A DNA stretch of 6,499 bases from assembly GCA_029937205.1 (NCBI GenBank), contig JAPYQV010000167.1, positions 1 through 6,499 on the forward strand, given 5' to 3'. Made by a program: the position numbers and the translations under genes. Source of the DNA: Alphaproteobacteria bacterium (GTDB lineage Bacteria; Pseudomonadota; Alphaproteobacteria; UBA828). Below the pieces are notes generated by a model, which made no database searches, was not told the DNA's origin, and worked only from the letters and a program-made list of their open reading frames with translations. Below are positions 5,847 through 6,499 of the stretch, piece after piece. Each line of letters starts with the position of its first letter. The stretch's first letter is position 1.

Positions 5847-5944
5847 AATTTTGGAATATTTGGTCGATCCCAAGCCGCGTTGGCCGACAGATTCACATTT
5901 AATCAAAGCACTGCACTAAGTTGCATTGATTGCGTGGCAAATGC

Positions 5945-5973
5945 TTGCTCTTTATTTATTTTAAGCATAAAAT
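5945..5973 (+). promoter_or_regulatory. Candidate promoter of the monooxygenase gene
   Basis: TTGCTC (5945-5950) and TAAAAT (5968-5973, five of six to TATAAT) are spaced by 17 bp. They lie about 40 nt before the start codon of the flavin monooxygenase gene. The -35 match is poor (three of six). The setting is a short AT-rich patch between the cassette end and the gene. An independent promoter here would let the gene be expressed despite the inserted cassette. Confidence 0.35.
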
Positions 5974-5976
5974 AAA
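5955..5976. promoter_or_regulatory. AT-only palindrome, possible operator
   Basis: TTTATTTTA (5955-5963) and TAAAATAAA (5968-5976) are perfect 9-bp inverted arms around AGCA. The right arm coincides with the candidate -10 hexamer, the usual place for a repressor site of the MarR, TetR or GntR kind. No regulator gene is in the window. Simple AT composition makes chance palindromes easier, so this is suggestive only. A terminator role is unlikely because the stem has no G-C pairs. Confidence 0.4.
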
Positions 5977-6014
5977 ATCTTCCGCGCAGGGGTTTTGCAG
6001 GAAAGGTCATGGCC

Positions 6015-6499
6015 ATGAAAATAGCCTGTATCGGCGGCGGGGCTGCCGGGCTTTATTTTGCCATATCGATGAAATTGCGCGATCCGGGGCATGATATCCA
6101 TGTGATCGAGCGCAACGCGCATGACAACACGTTCGGCTGGGGCGTGGTGTTCTCCGACGCGACGATCCAGAATTTGCGCGATAACGATCCCGAATCGGCG
6201 CAGGAAATTCTCGATAGCTTTGCCCATTGGGATGATATCGATGTGCATTTCAAGGGCACCACCGTCACCTCGGGCGGGCACGGGTTTTGCGGCATCGCGC
6301 GGAGCCGCATGTTGGATATTTTACAGCGCCGCGCTGCCTCACTCGGCATACCGATAACATTTGAGACCGAGGTCGAGAGCCTTGAGCCTTATCTCGGGTA
6401 CGACCTTGTCGTTGCCGCTGACGGCTTCAACAGCCGGGTGCGCGAGGCCTATGCGGATAAATTTCAGCCCAGCGTGGATGAGCGCGAGAACCGCTTTAT
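6015..6499 (+). CDS. Flavin monooxygenase, salicylyl-CoA 5-hydroxylase / anthraniloyl-CoA monooxygenase type (N-terminal part)
   Basis: The first 161 residues of a class A flavoprotein monooxygenase are present; the gene runs off the window end. It begins MKIACIGGGAAGLYF, with the FAD dinucleotide motif GGGAAG at 7-12 and the ribose-binding acidic residue E32 in VIERN. FGWGVVFSD at 40-48, HWDDIDVHF at 71-79, SGGHGF at 86-91 and VVAADGFNSR at 132-141 (the DG motif) together are typical, from memory, of monooxygenases acting on salicylyl-CoA or 2-aminobenzoyl-CoA. Several of these are fused to an Old Yellow Enzyme-like reductase domain and exceed 750 residues; whether that domain is here cannot be seen. 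ATG 6015 is chosen because AAGG (6003-6006) lies 8 nt upstream and family members start MKIA; ATG 6009 would add two residues. High GC and the same strand as hyuAB suggest it belongs to the same catabolic locus. Confidence 0.85.
   Translation, partial: MKIACIGGGAAGLYFAISMKLRDPGHDIHVIERNAHDNTFGWGVVFSDATIQNLRDNDPESAQEILDSFAHWDDIDVHFKGTTVTSGGHGFCGIARSRMLDILQRRAASLGIPITFETEVESLEPYLGYDLVVAADGFNSRVREAYADKFQPSVDERENRF

Larger units (their letters stand above)
4601..5847. mobile_element. Inverted-repeat-bounded cassette carrying a serine protease gene
   Basis: A 27-bp sequence at 4601-4627 recurs inverted at 5801-5827 with 26 of 27 positions identical, and a second tandem unit extends the right end to 5846. 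The DNA between is AT-richer than the flanks (27 G/C of 60 in 5341-5400, against 39 of 60 in 3601-3660 of hyuB). It also runs in the opposite direction to the neighbouring catabolic genes. No transposase or integrase is encoded inside, so if mobile it must be moved in trans. The repeat core TCTGACCYCATTGATT resembles, from memory, short repeats often seen beside IS200-like/REP-associated tyrosine transposases in diverse bacteria; I could not verify this. I see no convincing target-site duplication. Composition, orientation and matching ends support a transferred unit, but the mechanism is inferred. Confidence 0.6.

Noticed and set aside
4593..5869. Target-site duplication around the cassette (TTGGTTTCGATC at 4593-4604, TTGGTCGATC at 5860-5869)
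   Set aside because: The two copies differ by a 2-nt gap, and the right one lies 13 bp beyond the last repeat unit instead of abutting it, so it is not convincing.

Overview
The window is GC-rich, well-packed bacterial DNA. The codon use and the two large subunit genes look like an environmental alphaproteobacterium (Rhodospirillales/Rhizobiales-like), but this is an inference from style and not a taxonomic assignment. Most of it looks like a catabolic locus. An AT-richer foreign block sits in its middle.

Layout. (1) Bases 7-147, minus strand: a short unknown ORF with a strong ribosome binding site, divergent from everything to its right and possibly frameshifted. (2) Bases 148-498: a divergent control region with a candidate sigma-70-type promoter and a strong stem-loop in the leader. 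(3) Bases 499-4552, plus strand: a three-gene operon. It holds a 71-residue four-cysteine protein, then HyuA and HyuB, the two subunits of an ATP-dependent hydantoinase/oxoprolinase-type enzyme. (4) Bases about 4601-5847: a 1.25-kb block bounded by a nearly perfect 27-bp inverted repeat. The right end carries a second tandem copy and the left end carries degenerate copies. On the minus strand inside it is a trypsin-like serine protease gene interrupted by an in-frame TGA, followed by a 17-codon ORF with a very good Shine-Dalgarno site. (5) Bases 5848-6014: a control region with a candidate promoter overlapped by a perfect 9-bp-arm palindrome. (6) Bases 6015-6499 and beyond, plus strand: the start of a flavin monooxygenase of the salicylyl-CoA 5-hydroxylase / anthraniloyl-CoA (2-aminobenzoyl-CoA) monooxygenase type, cut by the window end.

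How the genes may work together. HyuA/HyuB enzymes use ATP to open cyclic amides or to carboxylate ketones. A CoA-thioester aromatic monooxygenase just downstream suggests breakdown of a nitrogen-containing or hydroxylated aromatic. One concrete hypothesis is opening of an oxindole-type lactam followed by dearomatisation of 2-aminobenzoyl-CoA, as in indole-3-acetate degradation. The protease block has different base composition, lies in the opposite direction and looks unrelated to this metabolism. It appears to be a transferred cassette that landed between hyuB and the monooxygenase gene.

The least ordinary part of the window is this repeat-bounded protease cassette, with its TGA interruption and coupled mini-ORF. 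No transposase, integrase, RNA gene or CRISPR array was seen.
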